Origin: Rhizophagus irregularis
Lineage: Eukaryota; Glomeromycota; Glomeromycetes; Glomerales; Glomeraceae
Direction of reading: 5' to 3'
Assembly: GCF_026210795.1 (NCBI RefSeq)
Contig: NC_089450.1
Location: forward strand, 2,976,001-3,040,000
DNA length: 64,000 nucleotides
Shown piece after piece: positions 1-11,289 of the stretch (position 1 is the stretch's first letter; each line of letters opens with the position of its first letter). The notes under the pieces were generated by a model. That model saw only the letters and a list, made by a program, of their open reading frames with translations. It ran no database searches and was not told the origin of the DNA. Position numbers and translations under genes: made by a program.

Positions 1-93
1 TCAACTTATCTGGTGATATTTGGTATTACAAACACAATTTTGGGCAACGGAAATTATGAAAATCTTTCAGATTTAGCATTTAACGCAAAGTAA
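1..93 (+). CDS. Possible 3' end of a gene cut by the window edge
   Basis: Frame 1 is open from the first base for 30 codons and stops at TAA 91-93. It ends in the residues NYENLSDLAFNAK, which read like ordinary protein and not like low-complexity translation. Everything upstream lies outside the window, so neither start nor domain can be judged. It could be the last exon of a gene or chance. No function is proposed. Confidence 0.25.
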   Translation, partial: STYLVIFGITNTILGNGNYENLSDLAFNAK

Positions 94-416
94 CCATATG
101 GAAGATTTAATTTAAATTTTATTCGCTTTATAATTCATATAATAAGTCAAAATAAGATACATTGGTTCTACTACTGCAGCATTATACAATGTTGTAACAT
201 GTTGTGACATTACAACCGCAACTTTATAAGTATACTATCATTATTACGAAAATATGATGAAAGTAAATAAACATACGAGATACATCGGGAAATTTTTTTG
301 GAGGATAAATATCGATAATTATCACTTTATTGATAATTATCACATTTTATCGTACTAAATAAATCGATAATTAATGTATTATGATGATCATCAATAAACA
401 ACTGGAAAAATATAAT

Positions 417-605
417 GATATTTAACATTAATGATATTTATTGATAATTATCTGAAAGATATTTAATGATATTAAGTGTTAAAAATTTTATCGATGAATT
501 TCTATAAGATATTTAACATTAATGATATTTATTGACAATAATCTGAAAAATAAATAATGATATTAAGTGTTAAAAGATTTTATCAATAAATTTCTGTAAG
601 TTATT
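417..605. repeat. 91-bp tandem duplication in left arm of TIR element 1
   Basis: GATATTTAACATTAATGATA begins at 417 and again at 508. The two copies are near identical through the segment ATGATATTAAGTGTTAAA, and a degenerate third start follows near 600. These are subterminal repeats of the transposon-like element and are not coding. Confidence 0.75.
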
Positions 606-652
606 TAATGTTAATCAATCCTGTATAGATTTGCGTTATGTAACATGATAGA

Positions 653-1350
653 TATTATAATTAAGTTACGAGATTATTTAACAATCACATGTATTATATT
701 ATGTGACATGACTTTCCGTTAGTTAAACTACTAAGACGCGATGATAAGTTTATTTTTTTAAACTTTTTTTTTATAGTTTAATTAACCATTTCCTTCGCCC
801 ATCCCCATTTATACTCTTCTAACCTTCTTTTTCCTTCCCTTCTCACCCGTCTCTTTCACACTTTCCCTTCACCCACTCCACCCTTTTTACGCTTTCTTTT
901 TCTTTTTTTTTTTTCACCTTCTCTTCATCTTCCCATCATTTCTTTTCGTCTCCCATTACTCCTCTTCATCTTCCCATCATTTCTTTTCATCCTTCTTTTC
1001 GTCTCTCATCATGTCCTATTTCTCCTTTTTGTTTCCTCTATTACTTTCCATTACTCCATTGTTAGTGTAACATAATATTATAATTTTAAATTAAAAATAA
1101 CGAGGCTATTTAACAATCACGTGTATCATATCATGTAACACAACTTTCCATTGATTAACTACTAAAACGCGACGCGATAAGTACTATTTTTTTTAAACTT
1201 TTTTTTAAGTTTAATTAAACATTACTTTCGCCCTTTCCCATTCACATTCTTTTACCCTTCTTTTTCCTTCCCCCTCTCATCTGTCTTTCTTTCACACTTT
1301 CCCTTTCACCTACTTCACCCTTTTTACGCTTTCCTTCTTTTTTTTTCATT
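653..1350. repeat. Direct repeat of a C/T-rich block inside TIR element 1
   Basis: The block starting TATTTAACAATCACATGTAT (copy 1 from about 653) recurs from about 1074. It carries the landmarks CTACTAAGACGCGA/CTACTAAAACGCGA, CTTTCGCCC and TTTTTACGCTTTC in the same order. The spacing is about 420 bp. Both copies pass into almost pure pyrimidine sequence. No reading frame is conserved between them. Confidence 0.7.
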
Positions 1351-1635
1351 TTCACCTTTCATTTTATTTCATTTTTCCCGTTTTTTTCATTGGCAGTTTG
1401 ATCATTTTACCGTTAAAACTTAAGCATTTTTTAGTTTAAGCTTAAACTTTTTTTCGTAAATTTTCCCTTTTCCTTTTCTTTTTCGTTTTTTTCCCTTTCC
1501 CTTTCTTTCATTTTTCCCCTTTCCCCCTTTTTCATTTTTTTCCCTTCCCTTTCTTTCCTTTTTTCCCATATCCCTTTTTTACTCGTCTTCCTTTCTCTTT
1601 GCTCTTTCTCTCTTCCTCCCTTTCCTTTTTTCTAG

Positions 1636-2330
1636 GCATTCTTCGGTCTCTTTAGACGTGACATTCTGGTAAATCTTTTGCCTTCGAATTTCCTTAGACT
1701 CACCATTTTGGTATAAAGACTTAATTTTTTTTTATTTTAATTTTTTTATTATTTTAACGAACTTTACTAATAGTTCTTTTTTTTTATTTTGTAGGTGATC
1801 GGTTTTTTGGATTTTGAGGGGAGGTATTAATATTTTTTTAAAAAAAATAACGAAACGATCATTAATGTTTCGTTATTTTCTTTTTTTTTTTTATGTGATC
1901 AGGTTCACCAGATTTCAAGGTAGATATCGGGTTTTTTATTTTAAAAAAATATTTTTTAACAAAACGATTATTAAGGTTCGTTATTTTCTTTTTTTCCAGT
2001 TTCTAGCGGCAATATTATTTTTTTCATTTAATTTTTTTTATTTTAACGAATGATTTCTAACTATTCTTTTTCTTATTAGGTCAGTTCCTTGGAAGCAAGA
2101 TATCAGTTTTCGGTAAAAGCTTTTTTTTCTGTCTTAATTTATTTATTCTATACTGACGCTTTGACTTTTCTCTTTTTTATTAGACGCCTGGTCTTTGGAC
2201 ACTTTGGGATTCAGTGGGTGGGTTTCCTTATTATTTTTTTTTTACAATAATGAAACGTTTATTAACGTTTCAAAATTTCTTTTTTCATAGACGGGTCTGG
2301 ACATGTGAAATTGACCTTTCTTTTTTGGTA
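1636..2330 (+). other. Array of exon-like modules with splice-like boundaries (element 1)
   Basis: Five pyrimidine-tract-AG sites (ending at 1635, 1794, 2079, 2183 and 2290) are each followed by a GC-richer stretch. Two modules are 33 nt with clear donors: 1636-1668 followed by GTAAAT, and 2080-2112 followed by GTAAAA. Branch-site-like TACTAAT (near 1765) and CTAAC (near 2056) lie at normal intron distance before acceptors. Modules share the core CT..TTTRGACGTG with the array of the second large element. No continuous reading frame links them. Possible readings are decayed micro-exons, a spliced non-coding transcript, or fortuitous composition. Confidence 0.45.
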
Positions 2331-2810
2331 AATCTTTTGGTGCATGGAATTTCAATGGGATCCGATTAGATATACCATAATAGATTTGTATAGTTTTAGT
2401 ATAGAATTTAGTATAGATTTAGCATAGATTTCAAATGTATTTTATTGATATGATAATAAAACTGAACCACATTTAACAATAAAGTAATTTAACGTTATCT
2501 AACAATAAATAATATAAAGTTATTTAATACAATAAATAATCTAACGTTATTTTACCATAAGATAATAATCATTAGTGATGATAGTTGTTGATTTAATCAC
2601 ATCGTTAATAATCGACGAGTGCGATTATTATCGATATATATCACATTTTATAAATAAATGGGATATATATCGATAAAGTGATATATATCGCTATATATCA
2701 CCTGTAAAAATTTCCCGATGTAAATAAAAAAATATAAAAAATATAATACTAGAAGTAGATAAATTCTGATTGCATGTAGATACATGTTAAACACGAAAGT
2801 TATCAAGAAT

Positions 2811-3161
2811 TTATTGTTGAGATCGAGCTTGTGAGTTTTGTGAATTATTTGTCAAAGAGGAACAAGAACAAAATTGCATAAGTACCGAATTATTTATTGC
2901 ATTATTGGAAAAAACAATGTTCTGATAACATATAGAATTGCCTTGAAAGACAGTATTCGGCTGAAATTTTGGAGAAGAAACGTTATCGGACGTGGATTTC
3001 TGATAATTATTGGAAGTGGATTCTTGATTATTATTATATTGCTGGTGGTTATGATGATTCTGATCAGGAGAGATATTGGGTATAGGTTGCTGATAATAGT
3101 GATCAGAAGGCATATCGGAAGTTGTAACGTTATATGTGACTGGAGTATTCGTATCGTTCAT
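2811..3161 (-). CDS. Short Asn/Gln-rich protein, paralog of two others in the window
   Basis: 116 aa, one exon, start ATG at 3161. The N-terminus MNDTNTPVTYN matches the internal MNDDTSTSVTYN of the 403-aa protein at 15 kb and the THTPVTYN of the 205-aa protein at 30.5 kb. The C-terminus (QNSQARSQQ) resembles the QNQLQRVLARFQQ end of the latter. The middle is Asn/Gln/Ser/His-rich with the recurring YQQ, YQK and HHNHQQ pieces typical of this family. There is no membrane segment or signal peptide. It lacks the N-terminal extension of its paralogs, so it may be a truncated but still open copy. The function of the family is unknown; the composition suggests a disordered protein. Confidence 0.55.
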   Translation of the reverse strand: MNDTNTPVTYNVTTSDMPSDHYYQQPIPNISPDQNHHNHQQYNNNQESTSNNYQKSTSDNVSSPKFQPNTVFQGNSICYQNIVFSNNAINNSVLMQFCSCSSLTNNSQNSQARSQQ

Positions 3162-3197
3162 TGTGGTCTCTTAAGTAATCCCAAAGAAGATGTGTAA

Positions 3198-4307
3198 ATT
3201 TTTTTAAAAAATTTCCATCGCACTTATACAAGTTTAAATATATAATAAATGTCACGTGTAGAAATTCATCATATTATAATGAAGTTAGAGGTTATATGAA
3301 TTTTGGCTATTGTACAAATCAACAAATTACTATTATTAGTCATGAGAATTCCACGTGCAGTTGAAATTTAACTTTGTTTCATCATTTATGAATCGAGGAC
3401 AAAGAAAAAACAAAAGGCTAATAAATGATTAAATTTGACAATTGTATGAATTTTAACCAAAATTCATAAAAATTCGGAACCGATTTGGTCAATAGGGATG
3501 TCAAAAGTCGGTTGTACCCGCTGCCGGTTTTTACCGTGGCCAATTAACCCGTTAGCTTTAAATTTATACGCAGATACATACATATTATTATATTATGTTA
3601 CATGTATTAAAAGGTTAAAATTAGTATTTTAAACCCTTTTTAGTCTTATAAGTAAAGTTGTGGAACAGGCAAAAATACGCATAGCGCATGCACTTTAAAA
3701 GTTCTATAATAAGCACATAAGGTTTGCACCGCGTTTTATTCAAAAAAGCGAAATTTATGATATAACGTGATCACTATATAATAATTCCCAAAAAAGGAGG
3801 TGCATTGCAACGCCCACTGTAAAAGGCGCCCCGCCGTAAAAGACAACAGAACAAAGTGAAAGAAATACAAAAATTTGGCGCACGCGAATGGCACGTCCTA
3901 TGTGTAAGTATTCTCAAATCGGCAAAACGTTTTTACAACATTGGGTTATTATTGTAAAAATTGATTTATTCAATAAAATTATAATTATTACTTTCTAGCA
4001 TTAATCGTTGGTATCCCTATATATGACCTAAGTGACTTATCATGAATTAAGGTTATTGTGACGTGATTTTATTAACACAAATAAAATATTTACACGTACC
4101 GCAGTAATGAAATTTAATACTTTGGATACATGACCCGAAATTTGCAGGAAGCTGTAGTAGGATATCTCAAATTAGATCTGGAGCATGGTTAACTTTGACG
4201 TTATTTCATTAAAAGACTGTTAACGGCCATTAAATAATTTTTCTAATGTTCTTTCTGTTAACTTTGGTGAATTACTGGCCTTCGGAGCAGCTTTATGTAT
4301 TCATATA
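3198..4307. other. No gene recognised
   Basis: AT-rich intergenic sequence with scattered CACGTG sites (for example near 3254 and 3352) and a short GC-richer patch near 3810-3850. Nothing in it reads as a gene on either strand. Confidence 0.6.
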
Positions 4308-4431
4308 CCCTATAAAAATTTTTATCCGAATATTTCCATTATTTCTCCGTGTCTTCCGTAAAATTCCGTGAAAATGATACATTTACGGAAAAACATGGGA
4401 AGATAAAACACGGATCAGATTTTTTAGATGG
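4308..4431. mobile_element. MITE of the CCCTRTAAAAA family (short copy)
   Basis: Left end CCCTATAAAAATTTTTATCC. The body contains the inverted motifs TTCCGTAAAA and TTTACGGAAAAA, and the right end is a decayed form of the family terminus. ATA flanks both sides, fitting the 3-bp target duplications of other copies. Related to the copies at 8890, 16297 and 42361. Confidence 0.65.
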
Positions 4432-6528
4432 ATAATTCTCTATCGTATCATAAATAATTATTTTAGAATATTCAAAATTTTTACAATATTTCGCACACTT
4501 ATGTAATTTTTAAATTTTCAGACCGTGGGAAAAAATGTGTGCAATTAATCCGAAGATCTTGTAATAACGATTTGTTTGTGTTCGTATAGGCTACAATAAT
4601 GATAATGGATAATTAATCTAAATAACAAATAATGAAAAACAAAATCGATATAAGAATATAAATCAAATATTAAACAATTTAAACAATTATACAATTATTA
4701 AACTACCTAACGTGTTTATTTTAATATTGTATTTATATTAAAGAAACCCCTTGTTTATTGTGTTACTATGATGTAAATATCTCATTTTGCAAATCTTTAC
4801 CGAATCTTCTCGAATCCTCTATAATCTTATAGTTATTTTAAATAAATGTTATAAATTTCTTTGTTTAAAGTTTAAAATTATCAAAGAATATTGGTCCAAC
4901 CTGCTACAAGCGGACATTCCATGTAAAAAAATTTTATCTGTAGTTTCTGTAATAACTTCGTAAATATGATTTATATATTTACGGAAAGATAACTAAAAAA
5001 TCTAAGTAACTTGGATAATTTTCATGTTTTGAGGCTATAAATTCCGTGACTATGCTAAATTTACGGAAATAACATGAAATAAAAAAACACGAGATTATTA
5101 TGCAGTATATCAAATGCAATTGTAAATAATTTATCGTAATTTATCGTAACAGGTAACTTTATCTTCTGAGAGGCGTAAGCTCATATTTGGTTAGTAAACG
5201 TTCTTTATTGACAAAACCTTGAATGTTACCTTATTTTTGTAATTATTCCATCGAACGAGTGAAAGAAATAAACAAATACTGTAAGCAAAATATTTTGGTC
5301 TTTCTTCACGTGATCTGCACGTTGTAAATCCCGATGTTTAACGAAATTGCGACTCACAAAACGATATTTTCTTTCAACTGAAGGTCATGAATATTCCAAC
5401 TTAGTCTAGATAGATCTTTTAACGTGGTCATATGGTTTTATCTCATCTTAAAATAATCTTTTTGGCTAGATCTCGGGCAATCGGAATTTTACGTAGATCA
5501 TACGAGACGCCTCTTACCCAAATGCGAATATACGGTATGGTTGATATGTTTATATATTATTTTCAATTTGAAAAGGTGAATTTTTTTTTACTTTACGAGT
5601 AAAATAAACAAAACACAATTTATATTGTGTGATCAACCTTATGTGATGACTGTGATGACTAGACTAAAAAATATCTATGATCAAAAAGCGATCTAGTATT
5701 TACAATAAAAATTCACACGCACATAAATACAATTTGTCATAATAAATATATACAACTATTAAACAACATGATGATTAAACGCAGTTAAATTTTTTATGCA
5801 TCATATCAGTAAAAACAATATATGTCATAATTTTGTTGTCCAAAAATAATAATGATTGTAAACACCATTTCAATGTGTTCAACAAACTTGTGTCTCATAC
5901 ACTATCACAAAATTGCAATTCAAGCAGGAAAAAGTTTTTAAGGTTCATTATGCTGACAATGCTTTTAGATAACTATTCTTTCAAATAATACAAATAAAAT
6001 GGATGGCTAAACAACTTTAAGGCTTTTCATTTTTTTCTTTTCATTTATAGTAACGATATTATGGTAAAAAGGTTTATGGTAATTTGCATCAATTAAACTA
6101 AAAGATTTTTTTTTTTATTAAAAATCCGAATATATACCTCCAAATATAGTAATTTTTAAGAATCAAAAATTAATATAAAATTCTACCGAATATAAAAAGT
6201 AAGGGCGTCGAGATATACTGTATGTGTTAAATTTGAAATCCTAATTCCTAAATAAAATAATAATGTACTATATCTGACTTTAAATTGCGAATATTTATTT
6301 ACTTTATTTATGTTTCGCAAAAATTTTAAAAATTCTGAACTCCGATTTCCCATTCGCATCACATTTTTAGATTAGTAATGTAGTGTAATCTTGTATCTCT
6401 CATTATTATTTTTTTTATAGTTAAATTAAAAAATAAAGAACCTTCTTCTATTATATAAACAGTGAATTTTATAGGATCGTTTTGTTAAAATTTTTATACA
6501 TTTTTTTAAAATTTAAGAAATTTTTAAG
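4432..6528. other. Gene-free stretch with a degenerate MITE
   Basis: A diverged copy of the same MITE family lies at about 4920-5100 (AAATTCCGTGACTATGCTAA, TTTACGGAAATAACATG, AAACACGAG). The remainder is AT-rich with short oligo-T runs and no supported gene. Confidence 0.5.
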
Positions 6529-6957
6529 ATGACACACTATTTTCAGAATCTCTACGAAATTATTTTCAATTTTCTTCTTGTTTTGGCTTTAACATGGACA
6601 AAAAATCCATATGCTAAAATCGAAATGTTTTTAGTACGAAAGCATCAGCTTGATGCTGACAGAATTCGTTCTCTCCAACAGAAAATCAAATCATTCCGAA
6701 AAATCATTTTTCCTATATCTATATTAGCTTATTTATTAATTGATAGATATAGATACACTATTGAAGAACTTTTTTCAAAAGGAAATTATATGAAGTTGTT
6801 CGCCAAGAAGAATTCAAAATTTATTGAAGGTTTGATTTCAAATGAACGACCCGAACAATTTCCTCTTGAACAAAAGGTACGATTAAATTTAAAAACTAAT
6901 CCACACGAAAACGATAAACTTGTCGGCGATTATTTGGGACAAAATTATTCGAGGTAA
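6529..6957 (+). CDS. Shortened member of a large repeat-type protein family
   Basis: 142 aa, one exon. Residues 9-24 are hydrophobic and could be a membrane anchor. The segment NPYAKIEMFLVRK matches DAYAKTEWLLVRYGK of the pseudogene at 32.2 kb. The next piece HQLDADRIRSLQQKIKS matches that pseudogene's VGQLDA. In the pseudogene the two pieces are separated by more sequence (SHALFRAVRLGLTFIDIQ), so this protein looks like an internally deleted copy that stayed open. I recall similar long proteins in Rhizophagus with no assigned function; that is memory, not a search. The next gene starts 140 bp downstream on the same strand. Confidence 0.55.
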   Translation: MTHYFQNLYEIIFNFLLVLALTWTKNPYAKIEMFLVRKHQLDADRIRSLQQKIKSFRKIIFPISILAYLLIDRYRYTIEELFSKGNYMKLFAKKNSKFIEGLISNERPEQFPLEQKVRLNLKTNPHENDKLVGDYLGQNYSR

Positions 6958-7097
6958 ATAATAAAAAATATATTATTGATCTTTATTGTACAGTAAATAT
7001 TTAATTATTAAATTTTCTCTTAAATATTTTATCTCACCCTTGGAATAAATGAAAATAACATAGTCAACGTCTCCAAACAAGACCTATCGTTGTTTTC

Positions 7098-7286
7098 ATG
7101 ATTAGAGTACCACGAAATAATAATCGACAGAATCAATTCGAAAGGCGAAGATATACAAATCGAATACATCAAAGTAGCCAACAAATCAACAATGAAGCAA
7201 CGTTAAAGCTAATTTCAAACCTTCCTCCACAACAAATTGAAAATAATCCATTTGCTAATCAATTCTTCAATGGATCTTCCTTTTAA
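7098..7286 (+). CDS. Small basic protein with conserved PFAxQxFNGS C-terminus
   Basis: 62 aa, one exon. The N-terminal half is rich in Arg, Asn and Gln (NRQNQFERRRYTNRIH); the C-terminus is NNPFANQFFNGSSF. The 56-aa gene at 60465-60635 on the minus strand has the same plan: an Arg-rich start (RRIQLIQRQRRRN) and the end TDPFAAQLFNGSPFY. A broken copy at 52.0-52.2 kb ends NDPFTVQLFNGSPFR. Conservation of the end through diverged copies supports a real protein. No signal peptide. The Arg-rich part could bind nucleic acid, but this is speculation. Confidence 0.6.
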   Translation: MIRVPRNNNRQNQFERRRYTNRIHQSSQQINNEATLKLISNLPPQQIENNPFANQFFNGSSF

Positions 7287-7845
7287 CCATTAATAATTAT
7301 GCGAAATTTGTTAAATAAAAATAAGTTTTATATATTTAAATAAGTTTTATATATTTTAAAAAATCATTTATCTAAGCTACTTAAAAGAGTTACCTTAACA
7401 TAATGTTACAAATATGTATGCTTTTCCATGTAATTAATTACAGTATATTAATAATGTATTATCAATTATCCTACTTACTTTTATTTTACTGTAAAAAAAT
7501 AAATTTAATGTACTGTATTTTAAGGAATAATATATGTGATATATATTACATAAATAATTTATTATTAATTTATGACATGTTTCAAGAGGCGCGCCGAACA
7601 ATAAACCAACTTACCTTATTATCACTTTGAGGAATATACGAGTTTGTTTGATTGTAAATATCGATGTTGAAATAATGGTAATTTATAGTATTGGTTTGAT
7701 TGGTTTCATTCGGTTTTTATTTTACTTCGCGGATAAAAAAGTTTAGTAATATTTCTTTCATTCTTTGTTTCTTTAAATAAATAAATTAAATATATAAGAA
7801 TAAAGACATTGCTCAAACTAGTTAAGAATCATGATTAAAAACGCG
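7287..7845. other. No gene recognised
   Basis: AT-rich 3' flank of the small basic-protein gene. An open frame at 7403-7630 is all Leu/Ile/Tyr from AT-rich DNA and has no protein character. Confidence 0.5.
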
Positions 7846-8004
7846 TCAGCATAATATTCTTTTTGAAAGAACAGTTAATTTAGACATTTTATGTTTCGTA
7901 CATTCGGGACATTTTTCGCCCTTCTCATAAATTAAATTATTATAATGCCGGCTGAAATGATCGTCAAATTCACCATTAGAAGGACAATTTAGACTTTGTA
8001 AGAA
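7846..8004 (-). pseudogene. Gene fragment with a CPEC motif, interrupted by a MITE
   Basis: The minus-strand frame reads RFLQSLNCPSNGEFDDHFSR followed by a short stretch with GEKCPECTKHK and a stop at 7846. The composition is that of real protein, and CPEC plus the earlier Cys could bind zinc. Upstream the frame runs into the terminal repeat of the MITE at 8015, and no continuation is seen beyond it. It is best read as an exon remnant cut by insertion. Family not recognised. Confidence 0.3.
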
Positions 8005-8014
8005 ACGTTTTATT

Positions 8015-8141
8015 GTCCGGAGCGAAGCGAAGGACAATATATGTCAACGCACTATGGAAAAAAAAATCGATCACGTGAATTTTCTGTCCGCCACGTGATC
8101 GTCACCCAATAAAATCGCAAATTTAGCTTTTCGCTCCGGAC
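8015..8141. mobile_element. Palindromic MITE with GTCCGGAGCGAA ends
   Basis: GTCCGGAGCGAAGCGAA at the left and TTTTCGCTCCGGAC at the right are inverted repeats. The interior carries ATCACGTGAA and CCACGTGATC, two E-box type palindromes. The target duplication is unclear. Confidence 0.7.
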
Positions 8142-8889
8142 TTACAACGGTTCCCGTTTCCTAGTTTTTAATAACTAGTATGTAATGTGATATAATAGTT
8201 AGAATCTATGTATAAAGAAAAAAATTAAACGAATTTATTTGTGCACAAGTGGAATTACATAAAAAAATCTTCTGTCCATGCCTGCTATGCTAAGGTAAAT
8301 TAAATTTGTTGTTTTCAGAATACAGTAAATTAGTTTCTGGTCAGAGTTCAATTTTTTTTGATCGAGCGAAACATTTTTAAAACAAGATATTGAAATGAGT
8401 AGGGTTTGTAAGGCTTAATATTTTGTGAGTAATTTCATTTGATTAGGGGGTGGGAAATTTTTGGACTGTCACACACGTGATTGAGAAATAAAGGATGCCG
8501 AGTATTACTAAAAAGGGACTATAATATATTTGTAAACAATCGGATTTTGACTTACTTGCATGATCAAATTAACTATGATATTTTTCCATTTACAGCTAAG
8601 TACATAATTACAAAATGATTCATTTTTGTTTATCCATTAAACTTTAAAAAAAACGTGTCTAGGCAATTTATGTAATGTGGCGTGCTTATTTATTTTTGTT
8701 ATTACAATGCATCAAGAGCCCAAATTATCATCACGGGATTTACCTTACAAAATAAACATGTTGACTGTTATAAATTTTCTGCGATAAATTCAATTTTTAT
8801 TATTGTATTGGTGACTGCTATCGTTTTATTCGAGAGTATAAAGAAATAAATAATATAATGTATATGTACGTAAAAAATACATATTTCTA
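8142..8889. other. No gene recognised
   Basis: AT-rich. The string ACAACGGTTCCCGTTTCCTAG at 8144 recurs at 9099 (same strand) and, diverged, near 42548 and 57090, so it belongs to a dispersed repeat. Confidence 0.5.
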
Positions 8890-9088
8890 CCCTATAAAAA
8901 ATTTTTATCCGAATATTTCCATTATTTCTCCGTATCTTCCGTAAAAATTCCGTGAAAATGATACATTCACGGATATCCGTGTTAACGAGATGAAAATTTC
9001 CATGATTTGAGGTTATTAATTCCATGAAAATGATACATTCACGGAAAAAGCATGGAAAGATAAAACACGGATCTGATTTTTTACAGGG
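8890..9088. mobile_element. MITE of the CCCTRTAAAAA family, 199 bp
   Basis: Ends CCCTATAAAAAATTTTTATC and TCTGATTTTTTACAGGG form the terminal inverted repeat. Exact 3-bp duplication CTA flanks it (8887-8889 and 9089-9091). The body repeats the motif TCCGTGAAAATGATACATTC/TTCCATGAAAATGATACATT. Confidence 0.8.
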
Positions 9089-9627
9089 CTACGCATACAA
9101 CGGTTCCCGTTTCCTAGTAATATTATGAAATATAGATAATGCTATTATACGAAGTTAGGATCTATCATCGAAGCCGAATTTGCGAGTTTGAATCTGTTGA
9201 AGCTGTAGAATTTGAATATCTGTATTAGTTATTGGCATATGAGGAAATAAGCAAGTGAACAGTTGAGCAAATGGTATAACATGTTGTGAGTAAAAACCGC
9301 AGTGGCAAATTGTTAATTAATATGATTATGAGAAATAGTAACGTTATTGTTTGAATGAACATGAACGGCTGAAAGTCAATAGTACGTGTACCGTTCATTA
9401 CAGCGTCTTGGATAAAAATTATTAGTTATTTGCAATATTATTTTCCCCCTTAATTAAATACAGAAATCCTCAATTTTTTAATTTTAATTTTTTTTTTAAA
9501 ACCAAATTTCAAATTTGCATCTAACCGTATTCAATACTAGCTTTATCATTTTTTCTTTAAGTTACGATTCTTCATTATAAAAAATCATGCAACTGTCAAA
9601 TGCATGTTTAAACTGATCAGGTAATAC

Positions 9628-9837
9628 TTGAATAGAGAAATGACGAAGCAACCGTTTCTTTATTTTTCTTACGTGTTCCTTTTCGTTGCGACCGCGTTTA
9701 TTACTTGTACTTGTGGTTCGTTGGTTATCGCCATCTTTCAATATTTCATCGATAAATCACATGATTTAAAAAAAATAATCGTGAAGGAATTTGAAAGTCA
9801 TGAATTTAGTTTACATTTAATAGGTAACTCAATATAA
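9628..9837 (+). CDS. Hypothetical small membrane protein
   Basis: 69 aa; a likelier start is the second ATG at 9640, giving MTKQPFLYFSYVF. One strong hydrophobic segment (about residues 10-40) contains ITCTCGSLVIAIFQYFI. Local GC content is higher than in the surroundings, which argues for a real exon. The sequence LIGNSI at the end overlaps a GGTAAC donor-like site, so the open frame may continue into further exons that I cannot place. Function unknown. Confidence 0.3.
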   Translation: MNREMTKQPFLYFSYVFLFVATAFITCTCGSLVIAIFQYFIDKSHDLKKIIVKEFESHEFSLHLIGNSI

Positions 9838-11289
9838 ATCGTTAAAAAGTCAGAAATTTAATAATAAAGCTAGTACTAGTAAATTCTAATGCCATTAAAT
9901 ATGCATAAAAGTTATAAACATAAAAACATTTGGAATATATACCTGCTATTATTTCACGTAAAAATACTTCATTAATAATAATATAATGTTAAATTTTTAT
10001 ATCATATTATAAATTCTTCAATTTCGTCACTATCTACCGTAAAATAGGTAAAGTATTTACTCTTGAATACATTTCCATAAGATAAAATTTTTTTTCTTTA
10101 GTATTTTTTCGAAAAAGCGAGATATTATGTTATTCTTTAAGTTATTGAGTATTCTTTAAATTTTTAATATTTATTTAAATGCAAAAGTTATCGAATTTTA
10201 AAAACTTGGGGATTTTTCTAGTAAAAGACAAAGAAACTTCCCGAATTTGATATCATATTAATTGATGATCAATAAAAATCTTTATTAATAAAATTTTATA
10301 TAAGACCATACATAGTTTTGATTTAATTAGTTGACGGCGCACCCCAGTATACTATATATATAAATAATCTTATACAAACTATTTAATTATAAAGATATTG
10401 AACACCAATTAAATTTAAGAAAACTCAAAAGTTTAAGTATTAATCGATCAAATTTTCTTTTATTTGATTAATGCATCTTTAAATGAATTATAGTATATTT
10501 GATTGACGTTAAGTTCATAAAATTTGCAGATATGATTAATTACTATAATTTTTGGCTTTTTGACAAAAAAAATTTAACCATACATGTTCATACCATACAT
10601 ATCGTACTATCGTACATACCATACAAAAATGCAGATGTATTTTAAATAGGGATACAAAGTACTGTGACGATCAGAATAAAATTGAGTTCAAATTCATATG
10701 ATAATATGAAATTGCTTTATAAAATCAAATGAAGGGCGTATTTACATTTTATGCATAATACGAAGAGTTGCATATTTTAAACTCCGGACTCCGCTATATA
10801 TCTGGCTTTTTATTTTGGTTCTTTTATTTTCATTCTAAGTTATTAAAAATTCCTCAAATAATTAAAGAGTAGTTGTAATTCCCCTGAAATAGGAAAAACT
10901 CTATAGATACCACCTGCCGAAAAAAGCTTAAAGAACATTTCAATAGAAAGTTCAGAATCTTTAAATAAATTCCGTCAGAAGCTTTAAGAATACAAGAGAA
11001 ATTTAAAGACAACGACGAAAGCTTAAAGAAGTATAAGTTTTCAGTTGAAAAGTCAAAATTTCAAGGAAGAATCGGAATTTCGATAACGATAATTCTCCGC
11101 TTAAGGAAAATCAGCTACACCAAAAGGAGAGTAACCGAATTCAGCCATATAACTCAAAAAGGAAAAGGAGCTGCAATGGTTTTTTTTTCGCATAGTACAT
11201 TCCCGATTTGTATTAAGATAAACTTTTGGGAATAATACTATCATAATCTGTTGTGCAATTCGATTGATATTTCAATCTCATTATAATAG
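9838..11289. other. Gene-poor; probably holds the missing 5' exon(s) of the kinase
   Basis: Mostly AT-rich. Helical, Lys-rich open segments occur at about 10930-11250 (for example DNDESLKKYKFSVEKSKF), and 11287-11289 is a TAG directly before the kinase frame. That TAG could be a splice acceptor, but no donor, frame or start could be fixed. Confidence 0.35.

Larger units (their letters stand above)
281..2722. mobile_element. Large TIR element 1 (2.4 kb) with splice-like module array
   Basis: The ends are inverted repeats: TACATCGGGAAATTTTT at 281-297 is the exact reverse complement of the sequence ending at 2722. Imperfect inverted similarity continues for about 90 bp (ATCGATAATTATCACTTTAT against its counterpart near 2640-2700). 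Inside, in order, are subterminal AT-rich repeats, a directly repeated C/T-rich block, the 16-bp palindrome AGTTTAAGCTTAAACT at 1433-1448, more pure C/T tract, and a series of short modules bounded by acceptor-like and donor-like sites. No transposase is visible, so it is probably non-autonomous. I found no convincing target-site duplication. Confidence 0.7.

Noticed and set aside
1814-2053. 79-aa Phe-rich frame in element 1
   Set aside because: Runs through the pyrimidine tract and over acceptor-like sites; composition is purely AT/T-driven.
2874-3197. 107-aa plus-strand frame at 2.9-3.2 kb
   Set aside because: Shadow of the minus-strand Asn-rich gene, which has paralogs supporting its frame.
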